DNA of 64,000 nucleotides from an uncultured Luteitalea sp. (GCA_934541105.1 CAKTDA010000007.1:62001-126000); one strand, 5' to 3'. Counted from the first letter of the stretch, positions 23,106 through 42,106 are shown. The notes: generated from the letters alone by a model not told the origin. A program made the numbers and translations.

Positions 23106-24643
23106 CGGGCACCTCCGGACGCCGGCGTCGCGGGTGCCGCGTCGTTCTCGAGCCGCGCGACAGTGCGGTTACCGTCGCGGAAGAGGCTCGTCGCCACGCG
23201 GCGGATGTCGGCCTTTGTCACGGCTTCCATCTTCTGGACGTACGTGAACAGCTCGCGCCAGTCGCCGGTGAGCGTCTGGTAGGTCACGAGCTGCGAGGCG
23301 AGGCCGCTGTTGCTGTCGAGCGAGCGGATCAGGTCGGCCTTCGCGCGTGTCTTGAAGCGTGCGAGTTCCTCGTCGGTGACGTCCTCTGTCGTCATGCGCG
23401 CGAGTTCGGCGCGCAGCGCGGTCGCGACCGTGTCGTTGCTGACGCCCCTGGCCGGCACGGCGAGCGCGAGGAACAGGTGCGGGTACTTCACGCCGGGCAG
23501 TCCGCCGCCCACCTGCGCCTGCACGGCGACCTTCTGCTTCTCGACGAGCGACGTGTAGAGGCGAGACGTCCTGCCCCGCCCGAGAATCTCCGCGATCGCG
23601 TCGTACGCGGGCTCGTCGGGATGGGTCGCCGCGGGCTTGTGGTACGCCTCGATGTAGAACGGCTGCGCCTTGTCGCGCAGCGTCACCGAGAGTTCGGCCT
23701 GTTGAGGCGGCTCGATCGTGCGCAGCGGCGCAGGCTTCGGCCCCTTCGGCAGGCGGCCGAAGTACCGGTCGAGAATCGGGATGACCTCGGCCGCCTTCAC
23801 GTTGCCGACGATGGCGGTGACCATGTTGGCGGGCACGTAGTACTCGCGAAAGAACCGTTCGGCGTCGGTCATCGTGAAGCGCTGCAGGTCGCTCATGTAC
23901 CCGACCGTCGGCTGCTTGTAGGGATGGGCGAGGAACGCCGTGGCCAGCAGGCGCTCGACGAGGCGGCCGATCGGCTGGCTCTCGGTGCGCTGGCGCCGCT
24001 CCTCCATCACCACGTCGCGCTCCTTGTAGAACTCGCGGTACACGGGGTGGAGGAAGCGCTCGGACTCGAGATAGGCGAAGAGCTCGAACTTGTTGGTCGG
24101 CAGCGAGTAGTAGTAAGTTGTCGCTTCCGCACTCGTGCTCGCGTTCAGGCCGACGCCCCCCTCGCGCGACACCGCCTCGTCGAAGGCGTTGGGCACGACG
24201 AACGCCTGCGCGGCCTCCTGCTTCGCCTTGAAGGCGGCAAGCAGCCTCTCGATCTCGGCGGTGTCGGGGTTCCTTGCCGCCCGCGCGCGCTCGTACGCCT
24301 GATACGCCGTCTCGAGCTCCTCGAGCGCGACCTTCTCCTTCGCGTAGTCGGTCGTCCCGAGCCGCGGCGTGCCCTTGAACGCCATGTGTTCGAACATGTG
24401 CGCGAGGCCGGTGATGCCAGGCACTTCCTGCGCCGAGCCGACGTCCACCCGCGTCGCGAACGAGAACACCGGGGCACCCGCCCGCTCGAGGATCAGGAAC
24501 GTGTACCCGTTCTCGAGCCGGTGGACCGTCAGACGCTTCTCGAACGACGCGAGGTCCTGCGCGACGGCAGGGCCCCCCGCGACGACCGCCACGGCCGCAG
24601 CCGCCGCGCATACTCCACACACGAAACGCTGGATCAGCTGCAT
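23102..24643 (-). CDS. Exported M16 zinc metallopeptidase (insulinase family)
   Basis: 513 residues with a signal peptide ending near AVAQ (about residue 29). The inverted zinc motif is intact: HMFEH at residues 82-86, in LAHMFEHMAFKGTPRLG. The third ligand is probably a Glu in the NKFELFAYLESERF segment around residue 187-195. A 50-residue charged helical insertion (about 100-150) separates the two, longer than in typical members. GGAGA precedes the ATG. It is translated first, followed with a 4-base overlap by the zinc-less partner, the usual pattern of heterodimeric M16B proteases. Confidence 0.88.
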   Translation of the reverse strand: MQLIQRFVCGVCAAAAAVAVVAGGPAVAQDLASFEKRLTVHRLENGYTFLILERAGAPVFSFATRVDVGSAQEVPGITGLAHMFEHMAFKGTPRLGTTDYAKEKVALEELETAYQAYERARAARNPDTAEIERLLAAFKAKQEAAQAFVVPNAFDEAVSREGGVGLNASTSAEATTYYYSLPTNKFELFAYLESERFLHPVYREFYKERDVVMEERRQRTESQPIGRLVERLLATAFLAHPYKQPTVGYMSDLQRFTMTDAERFFREYYVPANMVTAIVGNVKAAEVIPILDRYFGRLPKGPKPAPLRTIEPPQQAELSVTLRDKAQPFYIEAYHKPAATHPDEPAYDAIAEILGRGRTSRLYTSLVEKQKVAVQAQVGGGLPGVKYPHLFLALAVPARGVSNDTVATALRAELARMTTEDVTDEELARFKTRAKADLIRSLDSNSGLASQLVTYQTLTGDWRELFTYVQKMEAVTKADIRRVATSLFRDGNRTVARLENDAAPATPASGGAR

Positions 24644-24660
24644 GGCACGTCTCCATTCAC

Positions 24661-24735
24661 CGGGTTCGGGGTTCCGCTTCCCCCGACCCTGCCCCGGAAC
24701 CCGGTAACCCGGCAACCCGGTAACCGGTACGGATG
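24661..24735. repeat. CCCGGTAA word repeat between divergent genes
   Basis: The gap between the M16 operon and the kinase gene contains a series of near-tandem words, GAACCCGGTAACCCGGCAACCC and onward, with a period of about 9-10 bases. An inverse counterpart (CGGGTTCGGGG) opens the block. Divergent promoters must lie here, but no clean -35/-10 pair was found. Confidence 0.55.
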
Positions 24736-24791
24736 CCGGACATTATGCCCGGGGCGGCATGCGCTTGCGTCCTCCCGCGCGTTACAAAACA

Positions 24792-26663
24792 ATGGAAGCA
24801 ACTTCCGGCAAGACGATGGATGTGCTCCCTTCGCGCATCAGCCAGTACGAGATCCGCCGTGTGCTCGGCAAGGGCGGCATGGGTGTCGTCTACCTGGCAT
24901 TCGACCCGGCGCTGCACCGGCAGATCGCCCTGAAGGTGCTGCGCACCGACAGTGACGACCAGCGCGAGCGCTTCCGCCGGGAGGCGCGCACCGTCGCCAG
25001 GCTCCAGCACCCGAACATCGTCGCCATCTATGCCGTCGGCGAGCACGAGCAGCAGCCCTTCATCGCGATGGAGTACATCGAGGGCGAACCGCTCTCGGAG
25101 GGCATCAGGCGCCGGGCGCCCTGGGGACTGCATCGCAAGCTGCTGATGGGTGCGGACCTGTGCGCCGGACTCGCATTCGCGCACCGCGCCGGGGTCGTCC
25201 ACCGCGACGTCAAGCCGTCAAACCTGATCGTCGCCAACGGTTCGGGCGCCATCCGCCTGCTCGACTTCGGCATCGCTCGCGGCACCGATCCCGCCGGCAC
25301 CCTCGGCCTGACGATGCACGGCAACATCGTCGGGACGCTGAACTACATGTCGCCCGAGCAGATCACCGGGCAGCCGATCGACCATCGCAGCGACGTGTTC
25401 GCGGTGGGCCTGGTGCTCTACGAACTCGTCACCTACCGGCAGGCATTCCCCGGCGACAACCTCGCCACGCTGACGTACCGCATCGTCCACGGGTCCCCTG
25501 AACCCATCCGGTCGATCCAGCCAGACGCCGACCCGGGCCTGTGTGCCGTGATCGAGCGCGCGATGGCGCGGCACGTCGACGACCGCTATCCGCACCTCGA
25601 CGCGATGCGCGGCGACCTGCTGGCCGTTGCGGCGCGACTCGATCCTGCGCAGGCTGCCACCCTCGCGCCGCCCGCGGCCGCCGATGGCGGGGCAACCGGC
25701 TCTGCTCCGGCGCCCATCTGGTCGCATGCCCTCGACGTGACCGCCCCGGCGAGCGGACCGCTCACGCCGAGGTCCACGGCCCGTGTACCGGATGCGCGGC
25801 TCGCGGCCACCGTCGATGCGTCGCCGGCACGCACGAGACCCACGTGGGCGATTGCCGTGCTGCTCGGCGGACTCGTCGTCGGGAGCGCCGGGGTGTGGTT
25901 CGTCGTGCGCCCCGGCCAGGTGCCGGCCGAGTCGAAGGTCGAGCGCCCGACCGACGGGGTGCGCGAACGACCCGACGAGGCCCTGCCCCCGCACGTGACG
26001 AAGGAAGGCAACCTGGCGGCCGGACCGGCTCCGTCCGGGCCCGCGCAGGCGGCGCCCGAGGCGGCCCAGTCGCCCACCCCGGAGCCGCAGCGTCCGCCGG
26101 CAGGGGTGCCTCGCCCGAGGGACGAGCCTGCCGCCCGCGCCACGGGAGCGAGCGCGGCCGGAAGCAGGACGGCTGCCGTCCCCACCGCCCAGCCGATCAG
26201 GCCCGTTGGACAAGCCGCGACGAGTCAGATCGGGCCGCGCCAGGATCCAGCGGCGACGGCCGCGGCCCGCGATCTTCCCGCGGTGACCGCTCCTGCGGAG
26301 ACGCGCGCTGCCGTCCCGCCGCCTCCGACGCCCCCGGCAGGCCCCTCGGACGAGGACGCGATCAGGGGCGTGCTGGATCGGTGGGCGCGCGCGTATGCCG
26401 CACGCGATGCGCGCGGCGTGGACGATGTGCAGCCAGGCGCGGCGGCGACACTCGAGAAGCAGTTCGCCGACCTGCGGAGCGTGCAGGTGTCGCTCTCGGG
26501 TTGTCGCATCTCGGTGCGCGACGCAGCGGCCACGGCCGACTGCGCCGAGCAGTTCGCGGCCGAGACGCGGTTCGGCGGCAAGTCGAACGTCGGCCGGCGC
26601 CGGCACTTCTCGCTCCAGAAGTCCGGCGACCAATGGCGCATCACGGGCACCCGCGTCGGGTGA
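24792..26663 (+). CDS. Transmembrane Ser/Thr protein kinase with C-terminal NTF2-like domain
   Basis: 623 residues. The Hanks-type kinase domain occupies about 16-295, with the glycine loop GKGGMGVVY (26-34), Lys48 in [14 protein letters not shown] (137-144, catalytic Asp139) and DFG (158-160). All catalytic residues are present. A Pro/Ala-rich stretch, one transmembrane helix at about 352-371 ([20 protein letters not shown]), a long proline-rich linker and an NTF2/SnoaL-like region from about 519 follow. There are no PASTA repeats. It is the only + strand gene in its block. An ATG 33 bases upstream is also possible. Confidence 0.88.
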   Translation: MEATSGKTMDVLPSRISQYEIRRVLGKGGMGVVYLAFDPALHRQIALKVLRTDSDDQRERFRREARTVARLQHPNIVAIYAVGEHEQQPFIAMEYIEGEPLSEGIRRRAPWGLHRKLLMGADLCAGLAFAHRAGVVHRDVKPSNLIVANGSGAIRLLDFGIARGTDPAGTLGLTMHGNIVGTLNYMSPEQITGQPIDHRSDVFAVGLVLYELVTYRQAFPGDNLATLTYRIVHGSPEPIRSIQPDADPGLCAVIERAMARHVDDRYPHLDAMRGDLLAVAARLDPAQAATLAPPAAADGGATGSAPAPIWSHALDVTAPASGPLTPRSTARVPDARLAATVDASPARTRPTWAIAVLLGGLVVGSAGVWFVVRPGQVPAESKVERPTDGVRERPDEALPPHVTKEGNLAAGPAPSGPAQAAPEAAQSPTPEPQRPPAGVPRPRDEPAARATGASAAGSRTAAVPTAQPIRPVGQAATSQIGPRQDPAATAAARDLPAVTAPAETRAAVPPPPTPPAGPSDEDAIRGVLDRWARAYAARDARGVDDVQPGAAATLEKQFADLRSVQVSLSGCRISVRDAAATADCAEQFAAETRFGGKSNVGRRRHFSLQKSGDQWRITGTRVG

Positions 26664-26741
26664 CGCAATGAAGGTGGCGGACGTTCGTCATCCGTCGACG
26701 TTCACACCGACGGCGGGCGACAGCCAGCAATCGTTTCGTAG

Positions 26742-26763
26742 CCGTCGACCTTCATGTCGACGG
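26742..26763. terminator. Palindrome between convergent kinase and barrel genes
   Basis: CCGTCGAC and GTCGACGG form perfect 8-base arms around CTTCAT. An imperfect relative (CCGTCGACGTTCACACCGACGG) lies about 50 bases to the left. The 151-base gap separates two gene stops facing each other, so a bidirectional terminator or REP-like element fits. There is no T-tract on either side. Confidence 0.45.
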
Positions 26764-26814
26764 GCGCCGCCCGACGGACGGGCGCCGGCCGACGGCAGAC
26801 ACGCGGCCGTGTCG

Positions 26815-28275
26815 TCAGAACGTGTACTCGAAACCGATCGTCGTCGTCACGCGGCTGCGCAGGCCCCCTTCGGTGACCGGCACGAGCACGTGACCGGCAA
26901 GCAGTGCGCGCGACCCGATGTTGACCTTCGCGCCGACTGCCGCCAGACCGAGCGTGAGCGTGCCGGTGCGCGCCTGGAACTCGCGGAACGACGGCGACTC
27001 GAGCGGCGGCGACACGATGGGCTGCCCCTGCGGCGAGTACGTGAACGTCCGCTGGCCGACCTCGAGCCGGCCGACGTTGCGCAGCGTACGCCCGACGAAG
27101 TCGCCGAGCAGCGTCACGCGCTCGCTGACGGCCAGTTCGAGTCCTGCGTTGAAGCTGAACTCGTCGGGCGGCGAGTCGGTCGGCAGCAGGGCCCGCGCAA
27201 GATCTGCGTTCTCGCCGATGTACGTGGACGCATCGGTGCGCCCGCTGAACGTGTAGCCGACGCTGAAGTGCTGCGCAAAGCTGTCGGTGCCCGTCGAGGC
27301 GACGACTGCCAGTCGCCCCTGCGCGGCGCCGGTGCCGAGCAGGTTCGCCTCGTCGCCGGTCGGCAGGCGCAGGTCGAACGTCGCGGCAAGCCCCTGCGCG
27401 CCCTGCTGCCGCAGGTTGTACTTGGTGCGCAGCACGATGTCGCCGATGCCGCTGGCGCTGCGTGCATCGACGAACGTCTTCTTCGAGACGTCGTGGTCGG
27501 TCTCGAAGGTGTGGACGTGCGGCTGGAACGCGGTGCCGAGCCTGACGATCTCGGCGTCGGCGGTGGCCTCGAGATCCACGCGCGTGAAGGGCACGGCAAT
27601 GGCGACGTCCCAGCGGTCGGTCACGCCGTAGGTGGCAAAGAACGCCGCGGTGTCGGTGGACGCCTTCATCGACAGCCGCACGGTGACGATGTCGGACTCG
27701 AAGCCCGGGTTGAGCAGGTTGCCGTCGCCACCTGCCTGCAGGTTGGCCGTCTGGCCGGGGCAGCAGTCGTTGTGCGGCAGCAGGAACTGGATCGACCCGT
27801 TGTCGAGGTCCTCCCCTTCGAAGCTGTCGAACGACGTGCGCTGGTACGAGAACCCGCTGGAGAACCGGCCCTTGCCAATCGTCAGCGTCCGCTCACCGAA
27901 CGAGGGGCCGAAGCTGCGCGTGTTGCGCACCGGCAGGCCCGTGGTCTCGTCGGTCCGGAACGAGAACGCGCCACTCGAGGAGCCGAGCGGGAACGTCGCG
28001 AACTGGGTCGCCAGCAGGCGGTTGAAGTTGAGGACGACTTCCGCGGCATCGACCTGGAACCCGCTGCCGGAGCGCGGATCGGTGCCGACGTAGAGCTCGT
28101 TGAGGGGCGTGAAGTGGGCGTCGTGCGGCACCGGCGTGCCGGCGTCGAGGCGGATGCCGTTGAGGATCAGGTTCGGCAGCAGGCCCGCGACCGTGTCTGG
28201 CACCTGGGCGCGAACCGGCGCGGTCGACAGGATCAGGCAGGCGCCAGCCATCGCGGCGCGCAGCAGCGTGTTCAA
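26815..28275 (-). CDS. Predicted outer-membrane beta-barrel protein
   Basis: 486 residues from a TTG start, chosen because a full GAGGAGG site lies 5 bases upstream (an ATG 24 bases earlier is weaker). The signal peptide MNTLLRAAMAGACLILSTAP is cleaved near VRA-QVPD. The rest is alternating short amphipathic strands such as YGVTDRWDVAIAVPFTRVDL and DIVLRTKYNLRQQGAQGLA, ending RVTTTIGFEYTF with a C-terminal Phe, the Bam recognition pattern. It resembles transporter-like barrels (MetA-pathway of phenol degradation/DUF3187 style). Substrate unknown. It lies just after the rpoC terminator. Confidence 0.8.
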   Translation of the reverse strand: MNTLLRAAMAGACLILSTAPVRAQVPDTVAGLLPNLILNGIRLDAGTPVPHDAHFTPLNELYVGTDPRSGSGFQVDAAEVVLNFNRLLATQFATFPLGSSSGAFSFRTDETTGLPVRNTRSFGPSFGERTLTIGKGRFSSGFSYQRTSFDSFEGEDLDNGSIQFLLPHNDCCPGQTANLQAGGDGNLLNPGFESDIVTVRLSMKASTDTAAFFATYGVTDRWDVAIAVPFTRVDLEATADAEIVRLGTAFQPHVHTFETDHDVSKKTFVDARSASGIGDIVLRTKYNLRQQGAQGLAATFDLRLPTGDEANLLGTGAAQGRLAVVASTGTDSFAQHFSVGYTFSGRTDASTYIGENADLARALLPTDSPPDEFSFNAGLELAVSERVTLLGDFVGRTLRNVGRLEVGQRTFTYSPQGQPIVSPPLESPSFREFQARTGTLTLGLAAVGAKVNIGSRALLAGHVLVPVTEGGLRSRVTTTIGFEYTF

Positions 28276-28342
28276 GGTGGCCTCCTCGTTGTTCTGCACA
28301 ACGAACGAGGGGCGCCGCCCGAACGAGGCGCACTGAAGTGGG

Positions 28343-28382
28343 CGGAAAGACGAAGGGCGCGTTCACCGGAGTGAACGCGCCC
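28343..28382 (-). terminator. Intrinsic terminator of the rpoBC operon
   Basis: On the minus strand GGGCGCGTTCAC pairs perfectly with GTGAACGCGCCC (12 bp, 4-base loop, 28355-28382), followed by the T-rich tail TTCGTCTTTCC. It begins 12 bases after the rpoC stop. Confidence 0.85.
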
Positions 28383-28393
28383 GGGACTGCAAC

Positions 28394-32611
<4,218 letters not shown>

Positions 32612-32617
32612 GTTGCG

Positions 32618-36961
<4,344 letters not shown>

Positions 36962-37117
36962 ACTGCTCGATTCCCCCGGGTCGATTCCGCCACGAACCAC
37001 CCGTCAGACGAGGTTTGCGATGGCGAACTACAACAACGGCGAAAGCCGCGCGGCCACGCCGAAGCCCCCGAAGGGGCGAAGGCGGGGCACACGCGGCTTG
37101 CGAGAAGCCGGACCGTC

Positions 37118-37504
37118 CTACTTGATCTCGACCTTCGCGCCCGCCTCTTCGAACTTCTTCTTGATGCTCTCGGCCTCGTCCTTGGCCACGCCTTCCTTGA
37201 TCGGCTTGGGCGCACCCTCGACGAGATCCTTGGCTTCCTTCAGGCCGAGCGAGGTCACCTCGCGCACGGCCTTGATGACGTTGATCTTGTTGGCGCCCAC
37301 GTCGGTCAGCACCACATCGAACTCCGTCTTCTCCTCGGCCGGAGCCGCCGCCCCGCCGCCGGCCGGACCGGCCACGACCACCGGCGCGGCCGCCGCGGCC
37401 GACACGCCGAGCTCCGACTCCAGCGTCTTGACGAGCTTCGAAAGCTCCATCACCGAGATGTTCTTGATGTACTCGACAACCTGATCCTGCGTCACGTCTG
37501 CCAT
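37118..37504 (-). CDS. rplL: 50S ribosomal protein L7/L12
   Basis: A 128-residue stalk protein that recruits translation GTPases. The N-terminal dimer domain ([20 protein letters not shown]), an Ala/Gly/Pro hinge ([20 protein letters not shown]) and the C-terminal factor-binding domain with [20 protein letters not shown] and [13 protein letters not shown] are all present. The 85-base spacer from rplJ holds two strong hairpins. Confidence 0.97.
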   Translation of the reverse strand: MADVTQDQVVEYIKNISVMELSKLVKTLESELGVSAAAAAPVVVAGPAGGGAAAPAEEKTEFDVVLTDVGANKINVIKAVREVTSLGLKEAKDLVEGAPKPIKEGVAKDEAESIKKKFEEAGAKVEIK

Positions 37505-37522
37505 TGTCCTGATCTCCACTTT

Positions 37523-37590
37523 GGTAGGGCGCGCTCCCAGAGCGCGCCGTTTCTGAACCATCTCGGCGGCCTCGCCGAGGCCGCCCTACC
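37523..37590. promoter_or_regulatory. Twin hairpins in the rplJ-rplL spacer
   Basis: Two stems with 9 bp and 3-base loops stand side by side: GGCGCGCTC-cca-GAGCGCGCC (37528-37548) and GGCGGCCTC-gcc-GAGGCCGCC (37565-37585). Around both, GGTAGGGC (37523-37530) and GCCCTACC (37583-37590) form an outer 8-base inverted repeat. The second stem touches the rplJ stop codon. Possible roles are RNA processing or attenuation that sets the L12 to L10 ratio; a mobile REP-like insert is the alternative. Confidence 0.65.
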
Positions 37591-38114
37591 TACTCGCCCT
37601 TCTTCTTCTCCACCTGCGTCAGCACGGTCATCAGGTCCCGCGGCGCGGCACTGAGCACGCTCACGATCTGGACCATCGGCGCCTGCAGCAGGTACAGCAG
37701 CTTGGCGTACAGCTCCGGCTTGCCCGGCATGCTGGCCAGTTCGGCCACGGCCGGACCTTCGACCACGTCGCCCTGCACCACCGCCGCCTTGAGCACGAGC
37801 GCCGGCGCCGTGCGCGCAAAGGTCGTCAGCACCTTCGCGAGCGCCACCGGGTCGTCGCCGCTGAAGGCGACGGCCGTCGTGCCCGTGAAGTGCGGCGTCA
37901 ACGCCTCGAAGGGCGTCCCGGCCATCGCACGGCGGGCGAGCGTGTTCTTCACCACGCGATACGAGCCCTGTACGGCTCGCACCTGCCGCCGCAGCTCGGT
38001 CACCTCGGGCACCTTCAGCCCGCGGAAGTCCATCACGATCAGGCTCTCGGTGCCGCCGAAGGCTTCGGTCAGCTGTCCGAGTTCCAGTTGCTTGTCAGCG
38101 CGAGAAACAGCCAT
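37590..38114 (-). CDS. rplJ: 50S ribosomal protein L10
   Basis: The 174-residue stalk base that carries the L7/L12 dimers. [40 protein letters not shown] and [20 protein letters not shown] are conserved; the C-terminal helix that binds L12 ends KKKGE. Only 11 bases separate it from rplA, so there is no room for an E. coli-style L10 leader here. Confidence 0.96.
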   Translation of the reverse strand: MAVSRADKQLELGQLTEAFGGTESLIVMDFRGLKVPEVTELRRQVRAVQGSYRVVKNTLARRAMAGTPFEALTPHFTGTTAVAFSGDDPVALAKVLTTFARTAPALVLKAAVVQGDVVEGPAVAELASMPGKPELYAKLLYLLQAPMVQIVSVLSAAPRDLMTVLTQVEKKKGE

Positions 38115-38125
38115 GGTCTCCCCCC

Positions 38126-38827
38126 TTACTTGACGAGCGACTCGACATGCGAGGTGTCGATCGCCACGCCCGGGCCCATGGTCGAGCTGACCGTCAGGCT
38201 CTTGAGGTACTTGCCCTTGGCCGCTGCAGGCTTCGCCTTCATCACGCTGTCGAACAGCGCGTGCGCATTGGCCAGGAGGTTCTCGGCCGGGAACGACACC
38301 TTGCCGATCGGCGCGTGCACGATGCCGGTCTTGTCCACACGGAACTCGACCTTGCCCGCCTTGATCTCCTGCACGGCCCTGGTGATGTCGGTCGTCACGG
38401 TTCCGGTCTTCGGGTTGGGCATCAGCCCGCGCGGGCCGAGCACCTTGCCGAGGCGTCCCACCGCACGCATCATGTCGGGCGTCGCCACGACGGCATCGAA
38501 GTCCGTCCAGCCGCCGGCAATCCGCTCGACGAGCTCTTCACCACCCACCGAGTCGGCGCCGGCCGCTTCGGCCTCGCGCTGCTTCTCGGGGTTGGCAATC
38601 ACCAGCACGCGCTTGGTCCTGCCCAGGCCGTGCGGCAGCACCACCGTGCCGCGCACCATCTGGTCGGCGTGCTTGGGGTCGACGCCGAGACGCATCGCGA
38701 CCTCGACGGTCTCGTCGAACTTCGTGAACTTCAGTTTCTGGACGAGGGGAATCGCCTCGTCGAGCACGTACGGACGCTCTTCGACCTGCGCGCGCGCCGC
38801 CGCGTACTTCTTCCCGGGATTGGGCAT
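38126..38827 (-). CDS. rplA: 50S ribosomal protein L1
   Basis: A 233-residue L1-stalk protein and, in other bacteria, repressor of the rplKA mRNA. The ATG ([20 protein letters not shown]) follows GGAGGTGAC, excluding longer readings. [40 protein letters not shown] and the signature [20 protein letters not shown] are canonical. Confidence 0.97.
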   Translation of the reverse strand: MPNPGKKYAAARAQVEERPYVLDEAIPLVQKLKFTKFDETVEVAMRLGVDPKHADQMVRGTVVLPHGLGRTKRVLVIANPEKQREAEAAGADSVGGEELVERIAGGWTDFDAVVATPDMMRAVGRLGKVLGPRGLMPNPKTGTVTTDITRAVQEIKAGKVEFRVDKTGIVHAPIGKVSFPAENLLANAHALFDSVMKAKPAAAKGKYLKSLTVSSTMGPGVAIDTSHVESLVK

Positions 38828-38892
38828 GTCACCTCCGTGGTGCAGTCGGCCGCCGAGCGGCCTCCCACGTGTCACCGCATTCAGGAAATGCC

Positions 38893-38963
38893 GAATGCGG
38901 AATACGGGAATGTCGAAACCACGACGGTGATTCCGCATTCCCCAGGCAGCCGTCGAGGCTGCC
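38893..38963. repeat. Inverted repeats in rplK-rplA spacer
   Basis: GAATGCGGAAT (38893-38903) and ATTCCGCATTC (38930-38940) form perfect 11-base arms separated by 26 bases. A tight stem GGCAGCC-gtcga-GGCTGCC (38945-38963) follows. The spacer is 185 bases, the longest in the rplKAJL series. Confidence 0.75.
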
Positions 38964-39012
38964 CGGACTCCGAAAGCCGGCGGCCGAACGACGAAGGCCG
39001 CCTGCGTCCGCG

Positions 39013-39435
39013 CTAGACGACGTCGATCCCCATCGAGCGTGCCGTGCCGGCCACGCTGCGGATCGCGTTCTCGAGCGACTCGGTGTTGAGGTCGGGGAGC
39101 TTGGTCCTGGCAATCTCCTCGACCTGCGCCGCCGTCACCGTGCCGATCTTGTTCTTGTTGGGCTCGGCCGAACCCTTCTCCACCTTCGCGGCACGCTTGA
39201 GCAGCACCGGCGCCGGCGGGGTCTTCAGCACGAAGGTGTACGACCTGTCGGCGTAGACGGTCACCACCACGGGGATGATGAGGCCGTCCTGCCCGGCGGT
39301 CTTCGCGTTGAAGTTCTTGCAGAAGTCCATGATGTTGACGCCCTGCGGACCGAGAGCGGTGCCGACGGGCGGCGCCGGCGTTGCCTTGCCGGCGGCGATC
39401 TGGAGCTTCACGAGTGCTTGGACCTTCTTGGCCAT
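39013..39435 (-). CDS. rplK: 50S ribosomal protein L11
   Basis: A 140-residue GTPase-centre protein. [20 protein letters not shown] with the flexible proline-rich N-domain, [20 protein letters not shown] and [16 protein letters not shown] are canonical. It lies 13 bases after nusG. Confidence 0.97.
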   Translation of the reverse strand: MAKKVQALVKLQIAAGKATPAPPVGTALGPQGVNIMDFCKNFNAKTAGQDGLIIPVVVTVYADRSYTFVLKTPPAPVLLKRAAKVEKGSAEPNKNKIGTVTAAQVEEIARTKLPDLNTESLENAIRSVAGTARSMGIDVV

Positions 39436-39448
39436 GTGTTCTCGACCT

Positions 39449-40012
39449 CTAGAGCTTCTCGACCTGCAGGAAGTCGAGCTCCACCGGCGTGGACCGCCCG
39501 AAGATCGTCACCATGACCTTCAGCGTGCTGCGCTCGGTATTGACCTCGTCCACCGTCCCGTTGAAGTTGGTGAACGGACCTTCGTTGATGCGCACCTGGT
39601 CGCCCTTCTCGAAGTGGTACTTCGGCTTGGGCTTCTCGGCGCTCTCGCGCACCTGCGCGAGGATGTTGTCCACTTCTTCGCGGGTCAGCGGCGTCGGCTT
39701 GGCGCCGGCTCCCACGAACCCGGTGACCTTCGGCGTGTTCTTGACGACGTGCCACGCATCGTCGGTCATCAGCATCTCGACGAAGAGATAGCCGGGGAAG
39801 ATGCGCTTCTGCATCTCGGCCTTGCGGCCGGCGCGCATCTCCATGACGGTCTCCTGCGGCACGAGCACTTCGCCGAACTTGTCCTGCAGGCCGTACGCGT
39901 GCACGCGCTGCTCGAGCGACTCCTTGACCTTCTTCTCGAAGCCCGAGTAGGTGTGCACGATGTACCAGTTGAGCGCCGCCGCGGGTGTGGCGCCTTCGTA
40001 CGACTCGCTCAT
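39449..40012 (-). CDS. nusG: Transcription termination/antitermination factor NusG
   Basis: 187 residues. The NGN domain begins [20 protein letters not shown] with [20 protein letters not shown] and a GFVGAG loop. The C-terminal KOW domain reads [20 protein letters not shown] and the end [11 protein letters not shown]. The start [10 protein letters not shown] overlaps the secE stop (ATGA). It bridges RNA polymerase with Rho or the ribosome. Confidence 0.97.
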   Translation of the reverse strand: MSESYEGATPAAALNWYIVHTYSGFEKKVKESLEQRVHAYGLQDKFGEVLVPQETVMEMRAGRKAEMQKRIFPGYLFVEMLMTDDAWHVVKNTPKVTGFVGAGAKPTPLTREEVDNILAQVRESAEKPKPKYHFEKGDQVRINEGPFTNFNGTVDEVNTERSTLKVMVTIFGRSTPVELDFLQVEKL

Positions 40013-40305
40013 GCCGTTCCCCCGAGCCAGCGGAAGATGCCCTCGACGAGCTTGTTGAAGGCGGCGTCGATCGCAAACAGGTAGAGGCCCATGATGATCG
40101 AGAACACGATCACGACGATCGTCGTGGCCTGCACCTCGCGCTGGGTGGGCCAGGTGACGCGATCGACCTCCTCGCGGACCTTCGAGAGGAAGTCCTTGGC
40201 GCGCGGCCACCAGCCCAGCGGGCCACGGGCTGCGGCGACGGGCGCCTCGGCCTCGCGACGGCCACCCTGAGCGTCGTTGACGTTGTCCACCATCGCGGTC
40301 TTCAC
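40009..40305 (-). CDS. secE: Preprotein translocase subunit SecE
   Basis: 98 residues from a GTG start preceded by AAGGAA at 7 bases. The basic N-terminal half leads into the conserved SKVREEVDRVTWPTQREVQA amphipathic helix and one transmembrane helix (TIVVIVFSIIMGLYLFAIDA). It is the short single-helix form. It partners SecY encoded at 2-3 kb. Confidence 0.94.
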   Translation of the reverse strand: MKTAMVDNVNDAQGGRREAEAPVAAARGPLGWWPRAKDFLSKVREEVDRVTWPTQREVQATTIVVIVFSIIMGLYLFAIDAAFNKLVEGIFRWLGGTA

Positions 40306-40390
40306 GGTACGGTTCCTTGCACGCAGTACCCGGTGCGTCGCCGACGCGTCCATCGCGTCGGCCCGCGGCCGGGCGCCGCCGGCGGGTGTG

Positions 40391-40466
40391 TGGCAGGCCA
40401 GGAGGGACTCGAACCCCCAGCCCCCGGTTTTGGAGACCGGTGCTCTGCCAATTGAGCTACTGGCCT
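40391..40466 (-). tRNA. trnW: tRNA-Trp (CCA)
   Basis: A complete cloverleaf with acceptor AGGCCAG/CTGGCCT, discriminator G and encoded CCA. The anticodon loop CTCCAAA carries CCA. The T-arm GGGGGTTCGAGTCCC is regular. It lies between rpmG and secE, a placement known from several phyla. Confidence 0.97.
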
Positions 40467-40473
40467 GTACGCC

Positions 40474-40623
40474 CTACTTGCTTTCCTTGTGGTCCGTGTG
40501 CGACTTGCAGAAGCGGCAGAACTTCTTCATGTTCAGGCGTTCGGTCGTCTTCTTCTTGTTGCGCGTCGTGCTGTAGTTGCGACGCTTGCACTCGCCACAC
40601 GCGAGCTGAACGATATCTCTCAT
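40474..40623 (-). CDS. rpmG: 50S ribosomal protein L33
   Basis: A 49-residue protein: [20 protein letters not shown], then [19 protein letters not shown]. Two CxxC pairs (CGEC, CRFC) show that this is the zinc-binding form. It lies between tuf2 and tRNA-Trp in the secE-nusG operon. Confidence 0.96.
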   Translation of the reverse strand: MRDIVQLACGECKRRNYSTTRNKKKTTERLNMKKFCRFCKSHTDHKESK

Positions 40624-40637
40624 GATTGCCTACCCGG

Positions 40638-41899
<1,262 letters not shown>

Positions 41900-41985
41900 G
41901 ACCTCTACACTCTCCCGCGACTACGCTTGCGGACCGATTGCCTGAACTGCGACCTGCATCCTTCGCTTCAGGGCCTGCCATCCGT

Positions 41986-42015
41986 CGCTCACGCGTCGGA
42001 TGCCATGCGTGAGCG
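41986..42015 (-). promoter_or_regulatory. Stem-loop directly 3' of tRNA-Thr(GGU)
   Basis: CGCTCACGC and GCGTGAGCG are perfect 9-base arms with a 12-base loop, starting five bases after the tRNA CCA end. It is likely a 3' processing or stabilising element; no T-tract follows, and tuf2 lies downstream. Confidence 0.6.
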
Positions 42016-42020
42016 AAGGT

Positions 42021-42096
<76 letters not shown>

Positions 42097-42106
42097 CTTC
42101 GCACTA

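Noticed and set aside
38115..38125. An L10-type autoregulatory leader before rplJ
   Set aside because: Only 11 bases separate rplA and rplJ, too short for the known kink-turn leader.
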